NCBI RefSeq assembly: GCF_014395785.1
Contig: NZ_CP060713.1
Coordinates: forward strand, 3,314,501-3,378,500
DNA: 64,000 bases
Source: Nocardioides mesophilus
GTDB lineage: Bacteria > Actinomycetota > Actinomycetes > Propionibacteriales > Nocardioidaceae
Direction of reading: 5' to 3'
Shown: positions 11,001 through 23,500 of the stretch, piece after piece
How the letters are laid out: every line of letters starts with the position of its first letter
Position numbering within the stretch: position 1 is the stretch's first letter
Program-made: the position numbers and the translations under genes
The notes under the pieces: generated by a model
Told to the model about the DNA's origin: nothing
Databases searched by the model: none
The model's input: only the letters and a program-made list of their open reading frames with translations

Positions 11001-11155
11001 GGGGTCAACGTACCGCCTCGGGCGGGTCAGGAAACCTGCGCATCTCACCGATCCGGTGTGCTCCCCGCGACGTGCCGACCGCGGGAGTGACGGTGGCCTC
11101 GCGCGTTCCCCCGAAGCCGCGCAAGCATGCCCGGACCCGCCCCCGGACGTGCCTC

Positions 11156-11190
11156 GGAGGCCGTCCTCCCGCAGGGGGTGGACGGCCTCC
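11156..11190 (-). terminator. Hairpin between the M36 protease and glgE
   Basis: Perfect 11-bp inverted repeat GGAGGCCGTCC (11156-11166) and GGACGGCCTCC (11180-11190) with a 13-base loop. It lies just downstream of the minus-strand protease stop at 11201 and before the glgE promoter region. No U tract follows, as is usual in high-GC actinobacteria. Confidence 0.6.
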
Positions 11191-11200
11191 GCAGCATGGA

Positions 11201-14200
11201 TCAGTCGAACAGCTCCAGCTCGGCGGCACGCACCGACAGGTCGGCGTCGGAGGCAGCCTTGCAGTCGGTGGCGTTGAACGGGTCGCTGTCGAGCTCCCCG
11301 GCGTAGCCGGCGAAGCCGGTGCACTGGTTCTCGAGCGCGACGAACCGCACGTGGGAGGCGCGTACGTCGGGCAGCGGGAACGTGCGCAGCGCCAGCTTCG
11401 GCGCCACCGGCCGCGGCCGCACCGCCGGGAAGGCCGACGCCGGGCTCACGTAGACCCGCTTCCAGACCGCGCTCGGACCCGTGCAGTCGGTGCCCGGTGC
11501 CTGCACGCAGGTCTCGATCGCGAACCGGCGCAACGCCGTGAACCGCGATCCCGAGTCCGGGTCGTCCTGCGGGTCGGTGCCCGCCTCGGCGGCCGGCCGC
11601 AGCATCGCGCTCACCCGGGCCGAGCGCAGCGTGTGCTTGCCGCCGGCCAGGTCGATGACGACGTAGGGGTTCGCGGCGTCGACGCTCTGCTCGGCGTTCA
11701 CGCCCGCCCAGCTCGTCGCCTCGGTGTCGTCGATGAGGTAGCCGGCGTTGAGGCTGCCGGCACTCGAGCCGACCACCCGGGCCCCGTTGCTGCCCGAGGC
11801 GACGTTGCTCTCCAGCCTCAGTGTCTTGGTCAGCCGCTGGCCGGCCTTGACCGTGAGGGTGAACCGCTTGAGCCCGGTGCCCTGCCCGGCGAACAGCACG
11901 TCGTAGCGGCCCGGAGCCATCTTCAGCGACTCGTCGAGCGGCGTGCCCCGCAGGGTGTCGGCCGACGGCGTCGCCCTGGCCTCCCAGCGACCGAGGTAGA
12001 TCCGGCCGCGAGCGGTCCGGCCGGCCTCGTCGACCAGGACCGGAGCGAAGCGCACCGTGGCCGACTTGGTCCCGGGGGCCCGGTAGCCGGGCACCGGCTG
12101 GCCGTCATCGGCGCCGGCGGTGCGGGCGTCGCTGCCCATCCCGCGGCGCGCGAACGCCTGCCACAGCACCAACTGGTCGACCCCGGCGAAGCGCATCTGG
12201 TCCGCGGCGAGCATGGCGTCGCGGGCATCCAGCATGCTGGTGGCGCCCTGCTGGAGCAGGAAGGCGTCGAACATCAGCTGCACCCAGCGGCGGTTGCCCG
12301 GGCACTTGCTGGCCTCCAGCGGGGCCTTGGTGGCGGTCCCGTCGGCGCAGCGCCGCTGCAGCCGGTCGTTGCCGGAGGGGTAGGCCCGGTCCCACTTGCG
12401 CACCAGGGCCTGCCGGACGTCCCACTGGGTGCCGTTCCAGATCTCGCCGTCGGCGTGCACCTCGACCCCGGTGCTGTCGAAGCCGTAGTCGCCGTAGGTC
12501 AGCGGGTTGGCGTTGATCGGGTAGTCCCGGATGCCCTCGGTCCTGTTCCCGGTGGCGTAGGGGCCGACCGCCCACGGGTTCGCGCCGTTGGAGTACTGGT
12601 GGCTGAAGAGGTACTCCCCGGCGACCAGGTCACCCCAGGACTCGCCCATGGCTCCGCCCTGCTCGGAGGTGATCCCCTCGTCGGGTCCGCCGATCATGCG
12701 GTTGCTGATCGCGTGGGTGTACTCGTGGCCGACGATGCTCATGTCGTAGCTGCCGTCGGTGCACGGCGCGTAGAACGCCCCGGCGATCGGCTGGAACAGG
12801 TACTGGTTGGTGATGCCGGGGACGCCGTCCTGCAGCGCGATCTGGTTCGCGTTGTCCCGGCCGAGGAAGCTGGGCTGGCCCCGGTGACACCGCCGGCCTG
12901 GGCGTTGCCGACCTCCGGGTCGTTCTCCCGGGTCGGGTCCGGGTTCGCGCCCAGGTTGTTCTGCTGCAGGTTGTAGTTCTGCTCGGTGAAGCCGAGGAAG
13001 TAGGAGTAGTCGTGCATCCGGTTGTGGGAGGCGAACAGCTGTGTCACGGAGGCATCGATGTCGTTGCCTCCCGGGACCAGGTTGGCCGGGTTGCACCTGC
13101 TGTTCTGCCAGGCGTCCGTGAACGCCGGGGTGTACTCCCGGGTCGGTGACACCGGCGCCTGGAACAGGCCTCCCGGCGTGAGCGGGCTGGCCCAGGCCTC
13201 GTGGGTGTTCGCCGCGTTGCCGATCGTGGTGAAGGTGGGGGTCTGGGAGTCGAAGCTGTAGTCCCAGGGTGCCTTCGCGGCCAGGTTCACGAGGTCGAGG
13301 TCGCAGCCCGGCACCCGGGCCCCGTCGACCTGGTCCTCCCAGCAGCCGACCTTGCGGTTGCCGGGGACCGTGTCGGTGGAGAAGTCCAGCGAGGGGTTCG
13401 CGGTGAAGAACGCCCACTTCGGCGGGTACGGCACCTGAGCCTGCGGACCCGTGGAGTCCGAGGTGGTCACCACGGCGGTGTAGGTGCCGGGGGCCGTGAA
13501 CGGGACGGTGGGGCTCTCGTAGGGACACACCTGGGTGGCGTAGACGCCCTTCGGCAGGGTGCCGCCCGGGGCGTAGGTGAGCGTCTCGGGGCTGGTCCCG
13601 AGGTCCGCGGAGGAGAGCGGCTCGCCGTTCGCTCCGAACAGCTTGATGGTGATGTCGTTGGCCGGGTTCACGGTGGAGGCGACCACCGCGATCTGCCGGG
13701 TGTTGGCGTCGGTGAGCTCGAACTCGTGTCGCGGCCCGCACTGCGTCGCCGTGATCTCCCCGTTGAAGGGTTGTACGTCGCTGGAGTGCTCCACCTGGTT
13801 CTCGCGGTGCAGGACCGCGCCGGTGACGGCGTCCACCATCACCGTGTAGGCCTTGGCCGAGCCGCCCTGCACGTCGACCACGTTGGTCTCGAAGACCGGT
13901 CGCACCGTGCCGTCGGCGAGGGCGAGCGCCCGCAGCCGGGCCAGCTGCTCCTGCGCCAGGCCGGTGACCCGCATCCGGGTCCAGTCCCCGCGCGTGACCG
14001 GGTCGACCGACCTGGTGATGTCGGAGAGGCTCAGCCTCTCGCCGACGTTGGTGGCCGCGGTGAGCCAGGCTTGCTCGGCGTTCAGCACCGGCGCGGCAGG
14101 CGTGCCGGTGGTCCGGGTCAGGGACGAGGAGACGTAGACGATCCGGCCGTCGGCCACGCCGACGGTGACCATGCTGGCCAGCGCCGGGGACAGCTGTCCG

Positions 14201-14721
14201 AACCGCTGGCGCAGCAGCACCGCCCGGGCGCGGGAGCCGGCGAGCTTCTGGTTGTTCACCAGCTCCAGGCCCTCCACCTGGCTCGAGCTCAGCCCGAGCA
14301 GCGAGCGGTGGGTCCGCACCCAGTCGCGGGCGGCCGTGACCGCGTCGGCGCCGCCGGTGGAGCCGAGGCTCCCGGAGGGGGAGAAGATCGAGGACGGCGT
14401 GCCGAAGGCGTTCCAGCGCACGGTCGCGCCGAGGGCCGCTGCCGCGCGGCGCTGGGTGAGTGTCGGCGCCGCCGTACCGCGGGTGTCGAGGTCGCCGAGG
14501 CCGGCGGGGGAGTCGCCCCACCCGCGCGAGGCCGCGGCGGCGGGGCCGGTGCGGTCGGCGCCGAAGCTGCTCAGCGGCAGCTGGGCCACGCTGACGGCGA
14601 GCGCGGTGGCGAGCAGTCCGGCGGCACCGCGGCGCCGGGCGGAGGTGCCGGACCGGCGCCGGGTGCGGGTGCGCGGCGGGGTCTGCGGGAGGGGTGGCGG
14701 AGCGGCGGGCGCAGGGGACAA
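11201..14721 (-). pseudogene. Secreted M36 (fungalysin) metalloprotease, single-base frameshift
   Basis: Large extracellular zinc protease. I place the start at the TTG complement of 14719-14721, which has GGAGG six bases upstream; an in-frame TTG at 14775 is possible. The N-terminus has an Arg-rich region and the signal sequence RGAAGLLATALAVSVAQ. Propeptide (FTP-like) and catalytic parts follow, with zinc motif HEYTH at 12713-12727 and the third ligand in GAMGESWGD. A discoidin-like C-terminal domain ends in RAAELELFD. The frame breaks at the run 12879-12882: adding one base turns the minus-strand text into VTGGQPSFLGRDNANQ, the normal M36 sequence, and gives 1173 residues (3521+1 bases). 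As written the catalytic domain would not be translated. The gene may be intact in the cell. Confidence 0.88.
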
Positions 14722-14833
14722 GAGGTGCCTCCGGGTGAGGGTTCCGGTGCTCGGGATCGTGGAGCACCCCTTCAACGGCCGCAGGTGGTCCGGGTTACGC
14801 GGTTGGTCACGTTTCGGTCATCTGTCTGAACCA

Positions 14834-14870
14834 TTGGATCGTTCAAGTCGAAATCCGCTACGGTGCTCGG
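14834..14870 (+). promoter_or_regulatory. glgP promoter, leaderless start
   Basis: TTGGAT (14834-14839) and TACGGT (14859-14864) are spaced by 19 bases, and the GTG of glgP follows the -10 by six bases. No Shine-Dalgarno sequence is seen, so the mRNA probably begins at the start codon. The divergent protease gene must use the other side of this short gap. Confidence 0.5.
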
Positions 14871-17467
14871 GTGAGAGCAATCCGACGATTCACCGTCCGT
14901 CCTGTCCTGCCCGAAGCGCTGGTGCCGCTGGGCGAGCTGGCCGGGAACCTTCGCTGGTCCTGGCACCCCGAGACCCAGGACGTCTTCGCCTCGGTCGACC
15001 CCGAGCAGTGGGAGCGCGTCGGTCACGACCCGGTCAAGCTGCTCGGCGCGGTCAAGTCCTCCCGGCTGCAGGAGCTCGCCGGTGACGAGGGCTTCCTCGA
15101 GCGGCTGCGGCACGCCCGCGCCGACCTCGAGCAGTACCTCACCGGCGACCGCTGGTACCAGAGCGCCGCCGGGCCCGACGCCCCCCGCGCCATCGCCTAC
15201 TTCTCCCCGGAGTTCGGCATCACCGCCGTCCTCCCGCAGTACTCCGGCGGCCTCGGCATCCTCGCCGGCGACCACCTCAAGACCGCCAGCGACCAGGGCG
15301 TCCCGATCATCGGCGTGGGCCTGCTCTACCGGCACGGCTACTTCCGCCAGTTCCTCTCCCGTGACGGCTGGCAGCAGGAGACCTACCCCGTCCTCGACCC
15401 CGACGGCCTGCCGATCTCGCTGCTGCGCGACGAGGCCGGCAACGTCGCGAAGGTCGAGATCGGCCTGCCCGGCGACGCCTCGCTGACCGCTCGGATCTGG
15501 GTGGCCCAGGTCGGCCGCGTGCCGCTGCTGCTGCTCGACTCCGACGTGGAGGAGAACAGCCCCGAGATCCAGCAGGTCACCGACCGGCTCTACGGCGGCA
15601 ACACCGAGCACCGGCTCCGTCAGGAGCTCCTGCTCGGCATCGGCGGCGTGCGCGCCATCCGCGCCTTCAACCGGCTCACCGGCACCCCGCGCCCGAGGTC
15701 TTCCACACCAACGAGGGCCACGCCGGCTTCCTCGGTCTCGAGCGGATCCGCGAGCTCACCGAGGACATGGGCACGCAGAACCTCGACTTCGGCGCCGCCC
15801 TGGAGGTCTCCCGCGCCGGGACGGTCTTCACCACGCACACCCCGGTGCCGGCCGGCATCGACCGGTTCCCCCGCGACCTGATCGCGCAGTACTTCGGCGG
15901 CGAGAACGCCCAGCCGGGCGTCCCCGTCGACAAGATCCTCGCCCTCGGGACCGAGGACTACCCCGGCGGCGACCCGTCGGTCTTCAACATGGCCGTGATG
16001 GGCTTCCGGCTCTCCCAGCGCGCCAACGGCGTCTCCCAGCTGCACGGTGAGGTCAGCCGCGACATGTTCGGCGGCCTGTGGCCGCAGTTCGACCGCACCG
16101 AGCGGCCGATCATCTCGATCACCAACGGCGTGCACGCCCCGACCTGGGTGGCCCGCGAGATCTTCGACCTGGTCCGTGCGCAGGGCATCAAGCCCGGTCC
16201 CGACCCCGACGCCGACTCCCCGGAGCAGGTCTTCGAGGTCGCCGACCGGGTGTCCGGCAAGGAGATCTGGGCGACCAAGCGGATCCTGCGCGAGCACCTC
16301 GTCGCCGACGCCCGCAAGCGGCTGGCGAAGTCCTGGCGCAAGCGCGGCGCGGCGCCGGCCGAGCTGACCTGGATCGACTCCGCGCTCGACCCGGACGTGC
16401 TGACGATCGGGTTCGCGCGCCGTGTCCCGTCGTACAAGCGGCTCACGCTGATGCTGCGCGACCCCGACCGGCTCAAGCGCATCCTGCTGAACCCCGAGCG
16501 TCCGGTGCAGCTGGTCATCGCCGGCAAGGCGCACCCGGCCGACGAGGGCGGCAAGAAGCTGATCCAGGAGATCGTCCGGTTCGCCGACGACCCCGAGGTC
16601 CGGCACCGCATCGTGTTCCTGCCCAACTACGACATCGCGATGGCGCAGCCGCTCTACCCCGGCTGCGACGTGTGGCTGAACAACCCGCTGCGTCCCTACG
16701 AGGCGTGCGGCACCTCGGGCATGAAGGCCGCGCTCAACGGCGGTCTGAACCTCTCCATCCTCGACGGCTGGTGGGACGAGTGGTACGACGGCAACAACGG
16801 CTGGGCGATCCCGTCGGCCGACGGCATCGACGACCCGGACCGCCGTGACGACATCGAGGCCACCGCGCTCTACGACCTGATCGAGAACGAGGTCGCGCCG
16901 CGCTTCTACGACCACGACGACGAGGGCACGCCGTACCGCTGGATCGAGATGGTGCGGCACACGCTGAAGTCGCTCGGCCCCAAGGTCCTCGCCGACCGGA
17001 TGGTGCGCGACTACGTCTACAAGCTCTACACCCCGGCCGCCACCAGCTCGCGGACCCTCAACGGCGACTACGCCGGCGCGCAGGAGCTCGCCGAGTGGAA
17101 GCAGCGCGTGCGGGGGGCGTGGGCCGGCGTGAGCATCGACCACGTCGAGTCCGAGGGCGTCACCGACGCCCCGGAGATGGGGCAGACCCTCGAGCTCAAG
17201 GTCTTCGCCTCGCTCGGCTCCCTGGAGCCCGACGACGTGGAGGTCCAGGTCGTGCACGGGCGCACCGGCAGCGACGACGAGCTCGTCGACGTCACGTCGG
17301 AGTCGCTCACGCTCACCGAGAGCTACGAGGCCGGCCGGCACCGCTTCGAGGGCAGCGTCCCGCTGACCTCCTCGGGCACCTTCGGCTACACGGTGCGGAT
17401 CCTGCCGCGCAACGAGCACCTCGCCGGGCCGGCGGAGCTCGGCTGCGTGACCTACCCCTCCGCCTGA
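14871..17467 (+). pseudogene. glgP: Alpha-glucan phosphorylase, single-base frameshift
   Basis: Phosphorolysis of alpha-1,4-glucan to glucose 1-phosphate. The N-terminus LAGNLRWSWHPETQDVF is the DUF3417-type start of the short-form phosphorylases, followed by YFSPEFGI and GGLGILAGDHLK. The C-terminal half has VFTTHTPVPAGID, YKRLTLMLRDP and the PLP/phosphate region CGTSGMKAALNGGLN. Translation from the GTG at 14871 leaves frame near 15690: the text GGCACCCCGCGCCCGAG encodes PRPR. Adding one C to the CCCC run gives APEVFHTNEGHAGF, the conserved sequence, and a full protein of 865 residues. As written there are two overlapping frames (to 15881 and from 15767). It is one of four such breaks in the window, so consensus error is likely. 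Confidence 0.9.
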
Positions 17468-17489
17468 CACACCGGAGACCGATCGGCTG

Positions 17490-17530
17490 ACCGGCCGTCC
17501 CCGCCCACGACCGTGGCGGGGGCGGCCGGT
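17490..17530. terminator. Hairpin terminator between convergent glgP and glgX
   Basis: ACCGGCCG (17490-17497) pairs with CGGCCGGT (17523-17530), and the stem continues inward through CCCCGCC/GGCGGGG with one bulge, giving a long GC hairpin between two convergent genes. It can serve both strands. Confidence 0.65.
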
Positions 17531-17537
17531 TCCGTCG

Positions 17538-17573
17538 TCGCGGAACCTCGCGGAACCTCGCGGAACGTCGCGG
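17538..17573. repeat. Tandem decamer TCGCGGAACC, about 3.5 copies
   Basis: Copies at 17538-17547, 17548-17557 and 17558-17567 (last base differs), then a partial TCGCGG. The tract abuts the glgX stop codon and sits beside the glgP/glgX terminator. Confidence 0.85.
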
Positions 17574-17574
17574 G

Positions 17575-19734
<2,160 letters not shown>

Positions 19735-19746
19735 GCCGCCATTCTG
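19735..19746 (-). promoter_or_regulatory. -10 element for leaderless glgX
   Basis: On the minus strand CAGAAT (complement of 19741-19746) is followed by six bases and the glgX ATG. The arrangement is identical to that before the thioredoxin-like gene. Confidence 0.45.
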
Positions 19747-19825
19747 GCCGATGTCGCACCAACTAGGGTGCACGGACCAACAGATGTACCGCAGTCTGGC
19801 CGAACGGATGAGGAAGAGGTGCCGC

Positions 19826-20605
19826 ATGGGTGAGTTCGTGAGGCTCGAGGTCGAGGACGGTGTCGGAACGATCCGCATCGATCGCCCGAAGATGAACGCC
19901 CTCGACGTGCAGGTGCAGGAGGAGATCCGGGCCGCCGCCCTCGAGGCGGCGGAGCGGGCCGACGTCCGCGCGGTCGTGGTGTACGGCGGCGAGCGGGTCT
20001 TCGCTGCCGGCGCGGACATCAAGGAGATGGCGGCGATGTCCTACACGGACATGGTCGAGCGCTCCGGCGGGCTGCAGTCGGCGCTCTCCGCGGTCGCCGC
20101 GATCCCGAAGCCGGTCGTGGCGGCGGTCACCGGCTACGCCCTCGGTGGGGGCTGCGAGCTCGCCCTGTGCGCCGACATCCGGATCGCCGCCGACGACGCC
20201 ACCCTGGGTCAGCCGGAGATCCTGCTCGGGATCATCCCCGGCGCCGGCGGCACCCAGCGGCTCACCCGGCTGGTCGGGCCCTCGAAGGCCAAGGACCTGA
20301 TCTTCACCGGCCGCTTCGTCAAGGCCGACGAGGCGCTGGCGATCGGTCTGGTGGACCGGCTGGTCCCCGCCGACCAGGTGTACGCCGAGGCCCTGGCCTG
20401 GGCGCGCCAGTTCACCGGTGCAGCGGCCTACGCGCTGCGCGCGGCGAAGGAGTCGATCGACAAGGGCCTCGAGGTCGACCTCGCCACCGGCCTGGAGATC
20501 GAGCGGATCCAGTTCGCGGCGCTCTTCGCCACCGAGGACCGCAGCATCGGCATGACCTCGTTCCTGGAGAACGGCCCGGGCAAGGCGGAGTTCCGGGGCC
20601 GCTGA
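19826..20605 (+). CDS. Enoyl-CoA hydratase/isomerase (crotonase) family
   Basis: Hydrates trans-2-enoyl-CoA in fatty-acid or related acyl-CoA oxidation. The 259-residue protein has the two oxyanion-hole segments FAAGADIKEM and GYALGGGCELALCAD, and the acidic catalytic segment QPEILLGIIPGAGGTQRL. The second catalytic Glu of classical crotonase appears as Asp in KAKDLIFTG. The ATG at 19826 is preceded by AGGAAGAGG; an earlier in-frame ATG at 19808 is upstream of that site and less likely. It is divergent from glgX and nearly abuts the convergent response regulator. Because members of this family vary in substrate, the exact acyl-CoA is unknown; etfBA downstream would accept electrons from acyl-CoA dehydrogenases in the same pathway. 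Confidence 0.92.
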   Translation: MGEFVRLEVEDGVGTIRIDRPKMNALDVQVQEEIRAAALEAAERADVRAVVVYGGERVFAAGADIKEMAAMSYTDMVERSGGLQSALSAVAAIPKPVVAAVTGYALGGGCELALCADIRIAADDATLGQPEILLGIIPGAGGTQRLTRLVGPSKAKDLIFTGRFVKADEALAIGLVDRLVPADQVYAEALAWARQFTGAAAYALRAAKESIDKGLEVDLATGLEIERIQFAALFATEDRSIGMTSFLENGPGKAEFRGR

Positions 20606-20609
20606 CGGG

Positions 20610-21272
20610 TCAGGCCTCGCCGGGACGGACGTGGCCGGTCTCGTAGGCCGCGACCACGGCCTGCACCCGGTCCCGCACCCCCAGCTTGGCGAGCACGCTG
20701 GAGACGTGGGTCTTCACCGTCGTCTCGCCGAGGTAGAGCTCCGCGGCGATCTCGGCGTTGGACAGCCCGCGTCCGATGAGGGCGAGGACGTCGCGCTCGC
20801 GCGCGGTCAGCGTCTGGAGCACCTCGGTGCGCCGGGTCCGCAGCGGCGGCGAGGACGCGAACCGCTCGATCACCCGCACCGTCACCGCGGGGTCGAGCAG
20901 GCCGCCGCCGGCCGCGACCGTGCGCACGCCCTCGACCAGGCGCTCCGGCGGCGCGACCTTGAGCAGGAAGCCGCTCACCCCGGAGCGCAGGGCGGCTTCG
21001 ACGTAGTCGTCCTCGTCGAACGTGGTCAGGATGACGACCCGGGTGCCGGGGACGGCCTCCAGCACCCGACGGGAGCCCTCGATGCCGTCGACGTGGGGCA
21101 TCCGCACGTCCATCAGCACCACGTCGGGCGCGGTGTCCCGGACCACGTCCACCGCGGAGGCGCCGTCGGACGCCTCGCCCACGACCTCGATGTCGGGTTC
21201 GGCGCAGAGCACCATCCGGAGTCCGACGCGGACCATCGCCTCGTCGTCGACCAGCACCACCCGGATGCTCAT
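20610..21272 (-). CDS. NarL/LuxR-type response regulator
   Basis: DNA-binding response regulator of 220 residues. The receiver domain (1-120) has acidic residues D9-D10, phospho-acceptor D55 in VVLMDVRMP and K105 in GFLLK. The LuxR-type helix-turn-helix occupies about 155-210 (LTARERDVLALIGRGLSNAEI). The ATG overlaps the stop of the histidine kinase gene by four bases, so the two are a translationally coupled two-component pair. Its target genes are unknown; the divergently transcribed membrane gene at 22642 is the closest candidate. Confidence 0.95.
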   Translation of the reverse strand: MSIRVVLVDDEAMVRVGLRMVLCAEPDIEVVGEASDGASAVDVVRDTAPDVVLMDVRMPHVDGIEGSRRVLEAVPGTRVVILTTFDEDDYVEAALRSGVSGFLLKVAPPERLVEGVRTVAAGGGLLDPAVTVRVIERFASSPPLRTRRTEVLQTLTARERDVLALIGRGLSNAEIAAELYLGETTVKTHVSSVLAKLGVRDRVQAVVAAYETGHVRPGEA

Positions 21273-22441
21273 GACCAGCTCCTGTTCGTCGGCAGCACCG
21301 CGTGCACCTCGAAGCCCTGCTCGGTCTGCCGGGTCCGCAGGGTGCCGCCGAAGACCTGCGCCCGCTCCCGCATGCCGACCAGCCCGTGCCCCCCGCCGCC
21401 GAGCGGGAGCCGGCGCCGCTCGCCGTTCGTGGCCGGCGCGCCCTCGTCGCGCACCCGGATCCCCACCGCGTCGTGGCCGTAGTCGAGGACCACGTGCGCC
21501 CGGCTGCCGGGCGCGTGCCGGAGCACGTTGGTGAGCGCCTCCTGCAGGATCCGGTAGGCGGACGCGTCCAGCGCCCGGGGCAGCTCCCGCGGCTCGCCGG
21601 TCACCTCGAGGTCCACGTCGAGCCCGGCTGCGCGGACGTCCTGCACCACCTCCGAGGCCCGGGCCAGCGACGGCACGGCGGCCGCCGGCTGGTCGTCTCC
21701 GGGCTCGCGCAGGATGCCGACCAGGGACCGCAGCTCCTCGACGGTCTGCCGGCCGAGCCGCTCGAGGCCGAGCAGCACGTCGTACTCCTGCGGGCGGTCG
21801 GCCAGCACCGGTGCGAGCTGTCGGCGCAGCCCGCCGGTCTGCAGCGTCATCACGCTCACCGAGTGCGCGACCGCGTCGTGCACCTCCCGGGCGATCCGGG
21901 TGCGCTCCTCGACGGCGGCGGCGTGCGCGGCCTGCTCCCGCTGCGCCTCGAGCAGCGAAGTCACCTCCATCAGCTCGGCGCTGCGCTCCCGCTCGCGCCG
22001 CACCAGCCGGCCGGCCCACCGCGCCGGGTAGAACACCGCGGGGAAGAACACCGAGTCCCAGGCCAGTCCGTGCACCACGACGTCGGTCGTCACGAACACC
22101 GCGACCGCGACCGTGACCGCCACCAGCGACCTCCGTGCCGGGGCGGCGTAGCCGACGTACCCCATCGCGAGCATCGCCGCGATCAGCCCGGTGCCTCCGG
22201 GGCCCGGCGCGCCCAGGATCAGTGACAGTGGGTAGAAGCAGACGACGAGCACGGCCCCCACGCAGGGGAACCGGGCCTGCACGACGAAGGCGGCCAGCAG
22301 CCAGAAGGCGACGAGCGCCAGGACCGCGAAGTGCGGCCGGTACGCCGCGTCCGTGCTGCCCTCGACCAGCCCGAGCAGGCACATCAACGGGCCCGCGGCC
22401 AGGGGGAACAGGCGCGGGTCGCGCCAGCGGGGACCGACCAT
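21269..22441 (-). CDS. Two-component sensor histidine kinase (HisKA_3 type)
   Basis: Membrane sensor of 390 residues from the ATG complement of 22439-22441 (an upstream in-frame start is possible). About five hydrophobic segments between residues 10 and 140 form a compact membrane domain with no large extracellular loop. The phospho-acceptor H188 lies in RIAREVHDAVAHSVSVM, the HisKA_3 signature, after a coiled-coil-like stretch (145-180). The ATPase domain includes ILQEALTNVLRHA (N box) and a late GGGGHGLVGMRERA. This architecture is typical of actinobacterial kinases paired with NarL regulators, often responsive to envelope stress. The signal is unknown. Confidence 0.94.
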   Translation of the reverse strand: MVGPRWRDPRLFPLAAGPLMCLLGLVEGSTDAAYRPHFAVLALVAFWLLAAFVVQARFPCVGAVLVVCFYPLSLILGAPGPGGTGLIAAMLAMGYVGYAAPARRSLVAVTVAVAVFVTTDVVVHGLAWDSVFFPAVFYPARWAGRLVRRERERSAELMEVTSLLEAQREQAAHAAAVEERTRIAREVHDAVAHSVSVMTLQTGGLRRQLAPVLADRPQEYDVLLGLERLGRQTVEELRSLVGILREPGDDQPAAAVPSLARASEVVQDVRAAGLDVDLEVTGEPRELPRALDASAYRILQEALTNVLRHAPGSRAHVVLDYGHDAVGIRVRDEGAPATNGERRRLPLGGGGHGLVGMRERAQVFGGTLRTRQTEQGFEVHAVLPTNRSWS

Positions 22442-22641
22442 GCTGGACAAGGTAGTGGCGACCGCGCCACCGCGTGATCCTTCCGGGGAAGGACCGGCTG
22501 CCGTCCGCAGCTCCTCCTGGCGGAGGAGACGAGACGGTCCTCCGGGACCGATGCCCGACGAGCCGCCGCCCCGGGAGAGTCCTCGGCATCGACTCCGAAC
22601 CACCGGCCGCAGACGGCGGCCCCCGAACCGAAGGACTCACC

Positions 22642-23346
22642 ATGACCCTCGACACTCCTAGCTCCACCGGCCTCCGGGTCCACGCCACCGCGGGGGACCG
22701 GACCGCCGGGACGCCCTGGATGACCTACGCGGCCGGCGCCGTGCTGGTGCTCGGTCCGCTGCTCTGGGCGGCCGGGATGTGGACCTCGCCGCCGGCATCC
22801 GGCACCAGTGACCTCGACTACGTGAGGTCGCTCGGACGGGACCTCACGATGACGCAGGTGTCCGCGCTCCTCCTGCACTACGGCAACCTGCTGATCGGCC
22901 TCGGCCTGCTGGCCGCGCCGTCGCTGGTGCGCGGGCCGCGGGGCCGCGGCCTCACCGTCGTCGGGTCGCTGCTCGCGGCGCTCGGCTTCACCAACGTCTC
23001 GGGAACGCTGCTCAGCGACTGGTGGAACGCCTCGGCGGTGACCCACCTGCCCGCGGCGACGGCGGCCGAGGTCTTCGCGGGGTTCAAGGACTCCTCGCTG
23101 CTCTGGCCCTGGGACGGCACCGAGATGCTCTCGCTGCTCGGCCCGGTGCTGCTGCTGGCCGGCCTGGCCCGGGCCGGGGTCCTCGGCTGGTGGACCATCG
23201 CGGTGCTGGTCGCCGGCGTCCTCGGCATGATGTTCATCCCGTGGGACCTGCCGCACCTGAGCGCGGTGGCGATCCTGGTGGCCTTCACACCGTTCGTCAT
23301 GATCGGGCTGCGGCTGCTGCGCCGGGGCTGGCTGTCCCGGTCCTGA
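22642..23346 (+). CDS. Multi-pass membrane protein, function unknown
   Basis: Predicted inner-membrane protein of 234 residues with about six hydrophobic segments (for example AAGAVLVLGPLLWAAGMW, LLIGLGLLAAPSLV, MLSLLGPVLLLAGLA and AVAILVAFTPFVMIGL). I do not recognise a catalytic motif or named family. The ATG at 22642 follows GAAGGA at normal spacing. It is divergent from the kinase/regulator pair across 200 bases and is therefore a candidate target of that system, as is common for small membrane genes beside NarL-type systems. A strong hairpin follows at 23367-23401. Confidence 0.8.
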   Translation: MTLDTPSSTGLRVHATAGDRTAGTPWMTYAAGAVLVLGPLLWAAGMWTSPPASGTSDLDYVRSLGRDLTMTQVSALLLHYGNLLIGLGLLAAPSLVRGPRGRGLTVVGSLLAALGFTNVSGTLLSDWWNASAVTHLPAATAAEVFAGFKDSSLLWPWDGTEMLSLLGPVLLLAGLARAGVLGWWTIAVLVAGVLGMMFIPWDLPHLSAVAILVAFTPFVMIGLRLLRRGWLSRS

Positions 23347-23366
23347 TCCGCCGCCACCGCACCCGC

Positions 23367-23401
23367 ACGGGGACCTCCTGGCTCGACAGGGAGGTCCCCG
23401 T
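23367..23401 (+). terminator. Terminator hairpin after the membrane protein gene
   Basis: Perfect 12-bp inverted repeat ACGGGGACCTCC (23367-23378) and GGAGGTCCCCGT (23390-23401) with an 11-base loop, located 20 bases after the stop codon. Confidence 0.75.
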
Positions 23402-23500
23402 CGTGCGTGCGTCGCTCCCGGCCCGCTCCCCGCAGCCGCCTGGTCGGCCGCCGGGGGCGGGTCGGCTAATGTGCTGACAACCTCGGACAAGGAGCAGCGA

